Part shown: positions 18,231 through 26,925 of the stretch, in pieces
How positions within the stretch are numbered: the stretch's first letter is position 1
Layout: each line of letters starts with the position of its first letter
NCBI RefSeq assembly: GCF_003014675.1
Contig: NZ_PYAU01000001.1
Span: 2,542,001-2,606,000, forward strand
Length of the DNA stretch: 64,000 bases
Source of the DNA: Labedella gwakjiensis
Lineage (GTDB): Bacteria; Actinomycetota; Actinomycetes; Actinomycetales; Microbacteriaceae
Reading direction: 5' to 3'
Notes under the pieces: model-generated
Told to the model about the DNA's origin: nothing
Database searches by the model: none
What the model saw: the letters and a program-made list of their open reading frames with translations, nothing else
Translations under genes and position numbers: made by a program

Positions 18231-18526
18231 CGAGCCGGGGTCTCCGGGACGCGCTTCTTCAGGATGCGCAAGGGGCGGGTGACACGCCACGAGCGCGACC
18301 CCCTCATGAGCCGCAGCTGCTGTCGGTAGTCGTCGAGTTCCCGCTTCGCCGCGCGGAGTCTGTCGTCGAGAGCGACGATCTCGGCGGTGGCGTCGGCGAG
18401 CCGCACGCGCAGCTCGGTGTTCTGGGCTCGGACGCTCGTGACGTCACCGGGTACGGGCGGGATGGACTCCTCCGGACGGTGGTCCGCTGTCGTCCGGTCG
18501 CCTCGTGTCGGCTCACTCGATGTCAC
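18227..18526 (-). CDS. Small coiled-coil protein with basic RSWR tail
   Basis: This 99-residue protein has an unstructured, acidic N-terminus, a heptad coiled coil at about residues 30-72 (LDDRLRAAKRELDDY), and a basic end with LRLMRGSRSWRVTRPLR. The coiled coil plus M-R-x-S-R tail matches the C-terminal part of the GT2 at 11632-12789. Tails of this kind are common at the ends or inside large wall-polysaccharide glycosyltransferases, where they may hold enzymes together or at the membrane. The GTG at 18526 has GGGGAG six bases upstream. An upstream TATCCT at 18593-18598 (minus strand) could be the -10. It heads the RgpF operon. Confidence 0.72.
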   Translation of the reverse strand: MTSSEPTRGDRTTADHRPEESIPPVPGDVTSVRAQNTELRVRLADATAEIVALDDRLRAAKRELDDYRQQLRLMRGSRSWRVTRPLRILKKRVPETPAR

Positions 18527-18690
18527 TTGTGTCTCCCCGTGCCGTCGATCTCGTCGTCGTGCCGGTGGCCGTGGCGGCCGCTCCGACACCCCAGGATACG
18601 ACGTGGCGTCCGGAGAGGTTGCCGGGTACGGGTGGTCTGCCCACCGTAGAGTGGGATGTCGTGCGCACGACGAGAGAGAAGGAGTCGACC

Positions 18691-21174
18691 ATGGACAGCT
18701 CGGTCAGGGCGGGCGTCGTCTCCGTCGTCCTCGTCAATTACAAGGGCACGGACGACACCATCGAGGCGATCCGCCAGCTCCGCGCGACGGACTGGCCGAG
18801 CGAGCTCCTCGAGATCGTCGTCGTGGAGAACGCATCGGGCGACGACAGCGCCGAGCGCATCGCGGCGGCCGACGCCGGCGTCGTGCTGGTCGAGTCCGGG
18901 GACAACCTGGGCTTCGCCGGTGGCTGCAATCTCGGCGTCGCGCGGTCGACGGGGGAGTACCTCGCGTTCCTCAACAACGACGCGAAGCCGGATCCCGCGT
19001 GGATCCGCGCCGCTGTCGCGCGCTTCACCTCGAGCCCGCGCGTCGGGGCGATCGCGAGTCGCGTGCTCGACTGGGAGGGCGAGAACGTCGATTACATCGG
19101 TTCGGCGATGACGTGGTTCGGCATGGGCTACAAGCCGCTCACGGCGCAGAAGGTCCCGAAGGAGAGCGACCGGCCGACGGACGTCCTGTTCGGCACCGGC
19201 TCGGCGATGTTCGTCCGGCGGACGGCCTACGAGCAGCTCGACGGTTTCGACGAGCGGTTCTTCATGTTCTTCGAGGACGTCGACTTCGGGTGGCGCCTCA
19301 ACCTCCTCGGCTGGCGTTTCGTGTACGAGCCGGCGTCCCTCGCGTTCCACAAGCACCACGCCTCGATGAACAAGCTCGGCGCCTACAAGGAGACCTACCT
19401 GCTCGAACGCAACGCCCTGTTCACGCTCTACAAGAACCTCGGCGATGACGCCCTGCACGACGCCCTGCCCGCCACCCTCTCCCTCTCCGTCCGCCGGTCC
19501 GTCGCCAAGGGCGGTCTCGACTCGACGGCCTTCGACATCCGCAAGGGCGACGACGACTCGCGAAGCGAGGTCTCCGTCTCGAAGCAGACCGTCGCCGGAC
19601 TGTTCGCTATCGACCAGTTCGTCGAGAACCTCGACGCCCTCGTCGCCGCGCGGGAGCACGTCCAGTCGACGCGCGTCGTCTCCGACGACCGGCTCTGGTC
19701 CCTCTTCGGCGAGACGGATGCTCCGTCCTTCCAGAACGAGCACTACCTCGAGGGCTACGACAAGGTCGTGGCCGCCTTCCCCGTGCTCGACGTCCCGGTC
19801 CTCACGCGCGTGCTCATCATCACGGGCGATCCGGTCGGCGAGAAGATGGCCGGACCGGCCATCCGGGCGTGGCACATGGCCGAGACCCTCGCCGAGTCGC
19901 ACGACGTCACCCTCGTGAGCCTCGCCGGCGTCGGCAACGTGAGCGGGCCCTTCGACATCCAGCACGTCGCTCCGGGCAACAACCGGGCGATGAAGGCGCT
20001 CGAGCAGTGGGCGGACGTCATCGTCTTCCAGGGTCTCGCGATGGCGCTCTTCGACGCGATCCGCTCGAGCAAGAAGATCATCGTCGCCGACGTCTACGAC
20101 CCCATGCACCTCGAGCAGCTCGAGCAGGCTCGCCAGCAGCCGAGGGCGCAGTGGGACCGCCAGGTCGTCGATGCGACGGACGTGCTGAACGATCAGCTCG
20201 CGCGCGCCGACTTCCTCCTGTGCGCCTCGGAACGCCAGCGTCACTTCTACCTCGGTCAGCTCGCCGCCCTCGGTCGGGTGAATCCCGCCAACTACTCGGC
20301 CGACTCCGATCTCCGTGACCTCATCGACACGGTGCCCTTCGGCCTCTCGAGCACCCCTCCGGAGCACGTGAGGAAGGTCCTCAAGGGCGTCGTCCCCGGG
20401 ATCCGCGCAACGGACAAGGTCGTGCTGTGGAGCGGTGGGCTCTACAACTGGTTCGACCCGACGACGCTCGTCCGCGCGATCGCCCAGCTCACGGGACGCA
20501 AGAAGAGCGTTCGACTCTTCTTCCAGGGCACGAAGCACCCCCACCCGGGCGTACCGGAGATGGCGATCGTCACCGAGACGCGGACGCTCGCCGCGGAACT
20601 GGGCGTGCTCGACCGGTCCGTGTTCTTCAACGACTCATGGGTCGACTACGCGGACCGCCAGAACTACCTCACGGAGGCCGATGCCGGCGTGAGCACCCAC
20701 CACACCCACGTCGAGACGACATTCTCCTTCCGCACGCGGATCCTCGACTACCTCTGGGCCGGGCTTCCGATCGTTCTCACGGAGGGCGATCACTTCGCGG
20801 AGCTCGTCGAGAAGGAGGGACTCGGCATCGTCGTCCCGTCCGGGGACGTCGGCGCTCTCGCCGATGCGCTCGAGAAGGTGCTTTTCGACGAGGAGTTCCG
20901 TGACGCGGCGAAGGCGAACGTCGCGCGTGTCCGCGAGTCGTACCGGTGGGAATCGGTGCTCGGCCCCCTCGTGAGGTTCATGGACGACCCGCAGCACGCC
21001 GCCGACCTCCTCGCGAGCGGTTCCGTCAAGGCGGCGCCCCCGCGTTCCGGCCGGCCGCGTCGCGTCAAGAAGCACGGTTTCGTCCACGACGTCGGGCTCG
21101 TCGTCCACTACATGCGGACGGGAGGACCCACGGTGCTCCTGCGGAAGGTCCGCAGCCGTCTCGGCCGCCGGTGA
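18691..21174 (+). CDS. Bifunctional GT2-GT4 glycosyltransferase
   Basis: This 827-residue protein fuses two glycosyltransferases. Residues about 10-280 are GT2: SVVLVNYKGTDDTI, VVVENASGDDS, NLGFAGGCNLG, FLNNDAKP, and FDERFFMFFEDVDFGWR. Residues about 370-760 are GT-B: VLIITGDPVGEKMAGPAIR, VADVYDPMHLEQLEQ, VVLWSGGLYNWFDP, VRLFFQGTKHPHP, and FRTRILDYLWAGLPIVLTEGD with the sugar-nucleotide-binding region. A basic tail follows. Fusion suggests successive sugar additions to one chain. The ATG has a strong AAGGAG site; an upstream GTG at 18661 with TAGAGT before it is a weaker alternative. Confidence 0.9.
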   Translation: MDSSVRAGVVSVVLVNYKGTDDTIEAIRQLRATDWPSELLEIVVVENASGDDSAERIAAADAGVVLVESGDNLGFAGGCNLGVARSTGEYLAFLNNDAKPDPAWIRAAVARFTSSPRVGAIASRVLDWEGENVDYIGSAMTWFGMGYKPLTAQKVPKESDRPTDVLFGTGSAMFVRRTAYEQLDGFDERFFMFFEDVDFGWRLNLLGWRFVYEPASLAFHKHHASMNKLGAYKETYLLERNALFTLYKNLGDDALHDALPATLSLSVRRSVAKGGLDSTAFDIRKGDDDSRSEVSVSKQTVAGLFAIDQFVENLDALVAAREHVQSTRVVSDDRLWSLFGETDAPSFQNEHYLEGYDKVVAAFPVLDVPVLTRVLIITGDPVGEKMAGPAIRAWHMAETLAESHDVTLVSLAGVGNVSGPFDIQHVAPGNNRAMKALEQWADVIVFQGLAMALFDAIRSSKKIIVADVYDPMHLEQLEQARQQPRAQWDRQVVDATDVLNDQLARADFLLCASERQRHFYLGQLAALGRVNPANYSADSDLRDLIDTVPFGLSSTPPEHVRKVLKGVVPGIRATDKVVLWSGGLYNWFDPTTLVRAIAQLTGRKKSVRLFFQGTKHPHPGVPEMAIVTETRTLAAELGVLDRSVFFNDSWVDYADRQNYLTEADAGVSTHHTHVETTFSFRTRILDYLWAGLPIVLTEGDHFAELVEKEGLGIVVPSGDVGALADALEKVLFDEEFRDAAKANVARVRESYRWESVLGPLVRFMDDPQHAADLLASGSVKAAPPRSGRPRRVKKHGFVHDVGLVVHYMRTGGPTVLLRKVRSRLGRR

Positions 21175-21181
21175 CCACCCG

Positions 21182-22168
21182 ATGACGTCGGAGCCGCTCC
21201 GCGTCTCCGTCGCCCTGTGCACGTTCGACGGCGTCGACTTCCTCGAACCTCAGCTCGAGAGCATCCTCGCTCAGTCGTCGCCGCCCGACGAGATGGTGAT
21301 CGCCGACGACGGCTCGACCGATGGAACGCTCGAGATCGTCGACCGCTTCGTCGAGCGCGCTCCGTTCCCCGTCACCGTCGTGCGCGACCCCGGTCCGGGG
21401 GGAGTGACGGCCAACTTCGAGCGCGCCATGGTGGCGACGACGGGCGACGTCATCGTGCTGAGCGACCAGGACGACGTGTGGACATCCGACCGGATCGCCG
21501 CTACCCGCCGCCGTTTCGCCGCCGACGACACACTCGACCTGCTCTTCGCCGATGCCGACCTCATCGACGCCGGGGGAGCACCCATCGGCTTGCGCCTCTT
21601 CGAGGCGCTCGAGATCTCCGCGCACGAGCGGGCCCAGCTCGCCTCAGGCGACGCCGTGCCCGTGTTCCTGCGTCGCAACCTCGCGACGGGAGCGGCCACG
21701 GCCGTCCGCCGCCGACTCGTCGATCGTTCCGTCCCGTTCCCTCACGAATGGGTCCACGACGAGTGGCTCGCGATGGTGGCAGCCATCACGGGGTCCATCG
21801 CGATGGACGAGAGCGTCGTCGTCCGGTACCGGCAGCACGGCCGCAATCAGATCGGCATGCGCACCCCCGGTCTTCGTCAGAAGATCTCCAGGGTGTTGGA
21901 GCCGCGCGGCGGCCGCAATCATGCCCTCGCCGCCCGCGGACGCGCCTTGGCCGACAGGCTCGCCGACGGGTCCATCGTCGCCCCGACCGACGTCGTCAGG
22001 GCCGCGGAGGAGAAGGCCGTCTTCGAATCCCTGCGCGCGGACATGTCGCCGAGACGTCTCCGGCGGGTGGGGACGATCGCCGCGCTCGCGCTCACCGGCC
22101 AGTACCGGAGATTCGCCTCTCGCGGCGACGCCGACGTGCTGAGAGATCTTCTTCAACCGGAAACATGA
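21182..22168 (+). CDS. GT2 glycosyltransferase
   Basis: This 328-residue GT2 enzyme starts VSVALCTFDGVDFLEPQLES, then VIADDGSTDGT and VLSDQDDVWTSDR, the metal-binding centre of the common rhamnosyltransferase/glucosyltransferase type. VVRYRQHGRNQIG near residue 220 is another family mark. It lies seven bases behind the GT2-GT4 fusion gene, so the two are probably transcribed together. The specific sugar cannot be told. The C-terminal third is helical and charged, without clear membrane segments. Confidence 0.88.
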   Translation: MTSEPLRVSVALCTFDGVDFLEPQLESILAQSSPPDEMVIADDGSTDGTLEIVDRFVERAPFPVTVVRDPGPGGVTANFERAMVATTGDVIVLSDQDDVWTSDRIAATRRRFAADDTLDLLFADADLIDAGGAPIGLRLFEALEISAHERAQLASGDAVPVFLRRNLATGAATAVRRRLVDRSVPFPHEWVHDEWLAMVAAITGSIAMDESVVVRYRQHGRNQIGMRTPGLRQKISRVLEPRGGRNHALAARGRALADRLADGSIVAPTDVVRAAEEKAVFESLRADMSPRRLRRVGTIAALALTGQYRRFASRGDADVLRDLLQPET

Positions 22169-22196
22169 CGTCCCGGAACCGGCCGTGTCCGGCTGC

Positions 22197-22202
22197 TAGG
22201 CT
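22197..22202 (+). promoter_or_regulatory. -10 box TAGGCT of ugd
   Basis: TAGGCT lies ten bases before the ugd ATG, and no ribosome site is seen between them. The message would have almost no leader. Confidence 0.45.
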
Positions 22203-22212
22203 CTGAGCCGAT

Positions 22213-23511
22213 ATGAGACTCTCAGTGATCGGATGCGGGTATCTCGGGGCGGTTCACGCGGCAGCGATGTCGTCCCTCGGACACTCGGTCGTAGGAATCG
22301 ACGTCGACGAAAGCAAGATCGAAGCACTCGGGAGAGGTGCGGCCCCCTTCTTCGAACCCGGTCTCCCCGAGCTGCTCTCGCAGGAGATCGCCACGGGGAG
22401 GCTCACCTTCTCGTCGGACATCGCCGCGGCGGCCGACGCCACCGTCCACTTCGTGGCGGTGGGCACTCCGCAGAGCGCCGACGGGTTGAGCGCGGATCTC
22501 CGCTTCGTCGATGCGGCCATCGACGCCCTCCTCCCGCACCTGACCCCCGGCGATGTCGTGGTCGGGAAGTCGACCGTCCCCGTGGGGACGGCCGCTCGCC
22601 TCGCGGAGAAGGTGTCCGCGACCGGAGCCGTGCTCGCGTGGAACCCCGAGTTCCTCCGGGAGGGCTTCGCGATCCAGGACACGCTCACGCCGGACCGGCT
22701 GGTCTACGGCGTCGCCCCGGGCGACGACGTCGCCAAGGCGGCTCTCGACGAGGTGTACGCGACCCCGCTCGCCGGCGGCATCCCCCTCATCGTGACCGAC
22801 TACGCGACGGCCGAGCTCGTCAAGGTTGCGGCCAACGCCTTCCTGGCGACCAAGATCTCGTTCATCAACGCGATGGCCGAAGTGGCCGAGGTATCCGGGG
22901 CCGACGTCACGAGTCTCGCCGACGCGATCGGCCACGATGCCCGTATCGGTCGCCGCTTCCTCAACGCCGGTGTCGGCTTCGGCGGGGGCTGCCTGCCGAA
23001 GGACATCCGCGCGTTCCAGGCTCGCGCGACCGAGCTCGGGGTGGGCGATTCCGTCCGCTTCCTGACGGAGGTCGACAAGATCAACCTGCGCCGCCGCGAC
23101 CGGGTCGTCGATCTCGCCACCGAACTCCTCGGCGGGGACGTCACGGGGAAGCGGATCGCCGTTCTCGGGCTCGCCTTCAAGCCCAACAGCGATGACATCC
23201 GTGACTCGCCGGCGCTCGACATCACCGTGCGGCTGCACGAGGCGGGGGCCGCCGTCGTGGCGACCGACCCGGAGGCCGTCGCGAACGCCCGCCGCCGTCA
23301 CCCGGAGGTCGGCTTCGGCACGACGACCGAGGCGCTCGCCGGTGCCGACATCGTGATCCTGCTGACGGAGTGGTCCGAGTACCGCGAGCTCGACCCGACC
23401 GTCGTCGCAGAGGCGACGGCCGGACGGATCGTGATCGATGGGCGCAACACCCTCGACGCCGCCCGCTGGCGAGCGGCCGGCTGGACCTATCGGGGACTCG
23501 GCCGGTCCTGA
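22213..23511 (+). CDS. ugd: UDP-glucose 6-dehydrogenase
   Basis: This 432-residue enzyme oxidises UDP-glucose to UDP-glucuronate with two NAD+. The N-terminal Rossmann motif is GCGYLG (residues 8-13); conserved stretches are VAVGTP, STVPVG, WNPEFLREG and ELVKVAANAFLATKISFIN. The catalytic cysteine is C260 in GFGGGCLPKD, and AFKPNSDDIRDSPA matches the C-terminal substrate-binding domain. Length is as usual for the family. Its product is a donor for acidic surface polymers, which fits the locus. It ends before a strong hairpin. Confidence 0.95.
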   Translation: MRLSVIGCGYLGAVHAAAMSSLGHSVVGIDVDESKIEALGRGAAPFFEPGLPELLSQEIATGRLTFSSDIAAAADATVHFVAVGTPQSADGLSADLRFVDAAIDALLPHLTPGDVVVGKSTVPVGTAARLAEKVSATGAVLAWNPEFLREGFAIQDTLTPDRLVYGVAPGDDVAKAALDEVYATPLAGGIPLIVTDYATAELVKVAANAFLATKISFINAMAEVAEVSGADVTSLADAIGHDARIGRRFLNAGVGFGGGCLPKDIRAFQARATELGVGDSVRFLTEVDKINLRRRDRVVDLATELLGGDVTGKRIAVLGLAFKPNSDDIRDSPALDITVRLHEAGAAVVATDPEAVANARRRHPEVGFGTTTEALAGADIVILLTEWSEYRELDPTVVAEATAGRIVIDGRNTLDAARWRAAGWTYRGLGRS

Positions 23512-23523
23512 GCCCCGGCTTCT

Positions 23524-23569
23524 CCGCGAGGGGCGGACCCGCCCGGGTGGGCCGGTCAGCCCCTCGCGG
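23524..23569. terminator. Hairpin terminator between ugd and the convergent CWB2 gene
   Basis: CCGCGAGGGGC (23524-23534) pairs with GCCCCTCGCGG (23559-23569), an 11-base perfect stem with a 24-base GC-rich loop that can itself fold. It fills the gap between two convergent genes and may stop transcription from both sides. Confidence 0.7.
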
Positions 23570-23584
23570 GGAGACGTTCGTGCG

Positions 23585-25561
23585 TCAGTACCGGTTCGAG
23601 AGCCCGTTCATCTCGATGTATCCCGTGCGACCGCCCACGATGACGTAGTACCAGGTGCGCGAACTCGCCGTGACTTCGACGAGCGCTCCCTTGCCGATCT
23701 GGATCGCGCTCCCACCGCCGGGTGAACTGCGGAGATTGACGACGGTGTTCGTCACGAGCTGCTGCTTCGGATAGGTCGCCGAGGTGCCGAACGCACCGTT
23801 CCAGTGTTCGTAGACGAGCCGTGAGATGGCGCCGATCTCCGCCTTCGACGCGTTGTTGTCGCCGAGGACGGCGATCGCGTACTTCCCCTTCGGCGACGAC
23901 ACGACACCGGCATCGGTCTGGATCATGCCGGTCGAGCGCCAGAGCTCGCCCACCTTCGTGTACGACGCGACTCCCGGCGGAAGGCCGGCCGCGATCCGCG
24001 TCCGCCACACCTGAGAGCTCAGGAGCGACTTGAGGTGGGCCGTGCTCGATGCGCTCAAGAGCGTGCCGGCCTCGAGCCGGGACATCAGGAGGGTGAGGTC
24101 GTTCGCCGTGCTCGCCTTCGAGGAGTACGACCCGGCGGTGTAGTGCGTGCCGGAGTAACCCTCGTTCGCGAACTGGGTGTTCATGTTCGACGCACCGATC
24201 CGACGGATCAGATCGGTGTGGCAGTAATTGTCCGAGACGTGGATCATCGCGCGCATGCAGTCGCGGATGGTCACTCCGGAGTCGAGGCGCGAGGACATCG
24301 AGAACTGACCGTTGTCGACGCGCTTGAGGGCGGCATAGGCGGCGAAGACCTTGATCGCGCTCGCGGGCTCCTTCTGCTTGGAGCCGCCCTGGTTCACCTG
24401 CTCGCCCAACCCGTCGAGCTTCCGGACCGACACCGAGTACCAGCCCTGGAACGTCGCGAGCTTCGAGGTGAGTTTGCTCTGGAGCGACTTCTCCGACGCG
24501 GACTTCTGAGCGGCCCTCCATGTCGTGCAGTTCGTGAGCTTCGCCACGTCGGCGCTGAGCGCTGTGGTCCCACCGAGCACGGTCACCCCGCTCGGGGCCT
24601 TCTTGGTGATGTCCGCCGCGACGATGTCCGTGAGGCATTCCGATTGGGAGAGGTAGAGCGGGCTCCCGGATCGCCCGGCCACGGACGCGGCCGAGAGGCC
24701 ATCAGGGAACTGCGTACCACTCGCGATGTAGACGCGGTCGGGGTCGGGGAAGGCCGAGGAGGCGATGGCGATGGCTGTGGCATAGCGGTTCGCGCCGGAC
24801 AGCCTCGTGGTCGTGAAGCCGTCAGCCTTGAGCGCAGTCTCCATCTTCGCCGAGATGCTCGCCGGACCGCCGATGAGCTTGAGGTCCGTGACGCCGAGCT
24901 CGGTCAGAAGGGCTGCCGTGTCGGCGTCGATGTCGGCGTCGGCTCCCCTGACGAGGATCACCGGGGCGCTCTGAGCCGAGGCCGCCGCCGACGCCGCGAG
25001 CGCGTCGGGGTAGGCCGAGCCTGTCGTGAGGTACGCGGACGAGGCCGATTCGAAGGAGTCGGTCACGACGGTGCGCGACGACTCGAATCTGTTCCCTCCC
25101 GCCGACCGCGTCACGGTCTCGGCGAGGCCGGAGAGGGTCGCGGCCGCCGTATCCGAGACCGAGGCGGTTCCGCCGACGACCACGATCCGGCTCGGGTCGA
25201 GCCGCTGGATCTCCGCTCGTACGACGTCCGGGATGGCCTTCTGCTGGGTGAGGAGCACCGGCCCGCCGGCCAGGGCGGCGGCCGGCCCGGCCGACAGGGC
25301 GTCGGGGAAGTTCTCACCGGATGCGACGTAGACCACGTCGGCCCCTTGGGGGAATCCCTTCTTCGACACCTCGACCGACGTCGCGTAGCGCGTCGTTCCG
25401 CCCACCCGTTCCACGGTGGGAGCGGCCGCGGCCGGGTCGGCCCCGAGGCCGGTCACCGTCGTGAGGACGCTGCCGATCAGGAGGGTCACGACCGAGAGGG
25501 CGAGAGCCCTCGTCCGGCGCGATCGGATGGACGATGGCTCGATCGTGTTGCGTCGTTGCAC
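23585..25561 (-). CDS. Secreted wall protein: three CWB2 repeats, serine beta-lactamase-like domain, SH3 domain
   Basis: This 658-residue exported protein has a 20-residue lead, a signal segment (LALSVVTLLIGSVL) and an AAAAP cleavage region. Three cell-wall-binding type 2 (PF04122-like) repeats follow: RVGGTTRYATSV, GGNRFESSRTV and LSGANRYATAI begin them, and IVVVGGTASVS-like strands end them. Residues about 345-585 resemble class A beta-lactamase/PBP serine enzymes: ASAIK provides SxxK, SDNYC the SDN triad, and YTKVGELW the KTG position with valine for threonine. An SH3 domain closes the protein (VVNLRSSPGGGS). The GTG at 25561 is a choice; TATCCT at 25602-25607 could be the -10. It may be wall-anchored; whether it acts on peptidoglycan is unknown. 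Confidence 0.82.
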   Translation of the reverse strand: MQRRNTIEPSSIRSRRTRALALSVVTLLIGSVLTTVTGLGADPAAAAPTVERVGGTTRYATSVEVSKKGFPQGADVVYVASGENFPDALSAGPAAALAGGPVLLTQQKAIPDVVRAEIQRLDPSRIVVVGGTASVSDTAAATLSGLAETVTRSAGGNRFESSRTVVTDSFESASSAYLTTGSAYPDALAASAAASAQSAPVILVRGADADIDADTAALLTELGVTDLKLIGGPASISAKMETALKADGFTTTRLSGANRYATAIAIASSAFPDPDRVYIASGTQFPDGLSAASVAGRSGSPLYLSQSECLTDIVAADITKKAPSGVTVLGGTTALSADVAKLTNCTTWRAAQKSASEKSLQSKLTSKLATFQGWYSVSVRKLDGLGEQVNQGGSKQKEPASAIKVFAAYAALKRVDNGQFSMSSRLDSGVTIRDCMRAMIHVSDNYCHTDLIRRIGASNMNTQFANEGYSGTHYTAGSYSSKASTANDLTLLMSRLEAGTLLSASSTAHLKSLLSSQVWRTRIAAGLPPGVASYTKVGELWRSTGMIQTDAGVVSSPKGKYAIAVLGDNNASKAEIGAISRLVYEHWNGAFGTSATYPKQQLVTNTVVNLRSSPGGGSAIQIGKGALVEVTASSRTWYYVIVGGRTGYIEMNGLSNRY

Positions 25562-25653
25562 GAGTTCGGGGGTCCCCTCGATGGTGTGAAGCCTTCGACC
25601 CAGGATAGACACGGCCGGAGCCGGATTGCATCCGGTTGACGTGTGGCGCCGGC

Positions 25654-26925
25654 TCAACCGGGGAGCCGCGCGCGCCAGCTGTGGCTCTCCGACGCCTTCA
25701 CGGCGCAGATGACGAGCAGCAGCCACCCGCCTTCGACGAGCGGGAAGCTCTCGGCCGCACCCGTCGTGAGGATCGTCACGACGACGAGCGCCGGCCAGGC
25801 GTAGGTCACGGTGCGTCGGTTCGAAGCGAGGAGCCACGACCGGATGACGGCGAACGCGCACAGCGCGGCGAAGAGCACGAAGCCGACGGTGCCGACCTGG
25901 AGGATCACATCGAGGTAGGCGTTGAGCGCCGAGGCGTGCTCGCGGCCGACGGACCAGTTGATCCCGGCGAACGGCGGCACCGAGCCGCGCCAGATGCCGA
26001 ACCAGCCCCAGCCCTCGATCGGGTTCGCGTCGATCGCACGCCACGTCGACAACCACAGGCGGTACCGCACCTGGAACTCGCCGCCCGCGTTGAGCACGTC
26101 GATCACCCGACTCCGCCCGGCGTAGGTCGCGATCATCGTCACGGTGACGAGCCCGAGGAGGGCGTACTGCAGGACGGGGCGGCGCTCCGCGGGGGTGCGA
26201 CGCACGGCGAAGAGGGCTGCTGTCGCGCCGAGGATCACGAGGGCGACGACGAGGGTGACCGGTGACCCGGCGAAGAGCAGACACGTGGCCGCGAGAGCGA
26301 TCGAGAAGACGCCCATGCCGCGCTGGACAGACCGGGTGCGGAGTTCGATGACGTGCGTCACGAGCGCCAGTACGGCCACGAAGCCCAGCAGGTTGCGCGT
26401 GCCGAAGATGCCCTGGATGGGCCCGCCCTGCGCCATGTTGCCGGCTATTCCGAGGAACGTGAACGGCGTATCGAGCAGGATCCCGCTGAGGATCTCGAGA
26501 CCGATCGACACGGCGAGGAGCACGCGGAACACGCCGCCGGCCGCGCGGACGATCTGGATGAGGTCGCGGCACAGGGCGATGGCGATGCCGAGGACCGCGA
26601 TGGCCGCCTGGAAGAGCCATCCGGCGAGGGACATCCATTGCGCGCCGCTCCAGAACACCGATGCTCCGCACCAGGCGATGAAGCCGAGCACCGTGAGGGG
26701 GAGCAGTCCGCGCCACTCGATGAGTTCGCGCCGTGCGACGAGGATCGCCCCGGCGAGGACGACGAGACCCACCAGGATCGCGACGTAGCCGGGCCATCCG
26801 ATCAGGGATCGGATGAGGTGACCTGAGAGAGCCGACGCGATCGCGGTCATGGCGAACGCCTGGGCGACGGCGGCCGATCCGAGCGACGATCGCAGGGACT
26901 CCCGGGAGATGGGCCGCCCGCTCAC
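25654..26925 (-). CDS. O-antigen ligase/polymerase-like membrane protein (Wzy/WaaL family) 1
   Basis: This 423-residue protein has about eleven membrane segments. It matches the O-antigen ligase family: a large outside loop near residues 290-340 contains the motif NPIEGWGWFGIW and REHASALNAYLDVILQVG, the H-x-x-x-L pattern of WaaL/Wzy_C proteins. The GTG at 26925 overlaps the stop of the upstream homologue (GTGA), so the two are coupled. It could polymerise repeat units or ligate a polymer to its acceptor on the outer membrane face. Which of the two it does cannot be read from sequence. Confidence 0.82.
   Translation of the reverse strand: MSGRPISRESLRSSLGSAAVAQAFAMTAIASALSGHLIRSLIGWPGYVAILVGLVVLAGAILVARRELIEWRGLLPLTVLGFIAWCGASVFWSGAQWMSLAGWLFQAAIAVLGIAIALCRDLIQIVRAAGGVFRVLLAVSIGLEILSGILLDTPFTFLGIAGNMAQGGPIQGIFGTRNLLGFVAVLALVTHVIELRTRSVQRGMGVFSIALAATCLLFAGSPVTLVVALVILGATAALFAVRRTPAERRPVLQYALLGLVTVTMIATYAGRSRVIDVLNAGGEFQVRYRLWLSTWRAIDANPIEGWGWFGIWRGSVPPFAGINWSVGREHASALNAYLDVILQVGTVGFVLFAALCAFAVIRSWLLASNRRTVTYAWPALVVVTILTTGAAESFPLVEGGWLLLVICAVKASESHSWRARLPG

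Noticed and set aside
18505-18690. N-terminal extension of the GT2-GT4 fusion gene
   Set aside because: A strong AAGGAG precedes the ATG at 18691 and the extension overlaps the divergent small gene's leader.
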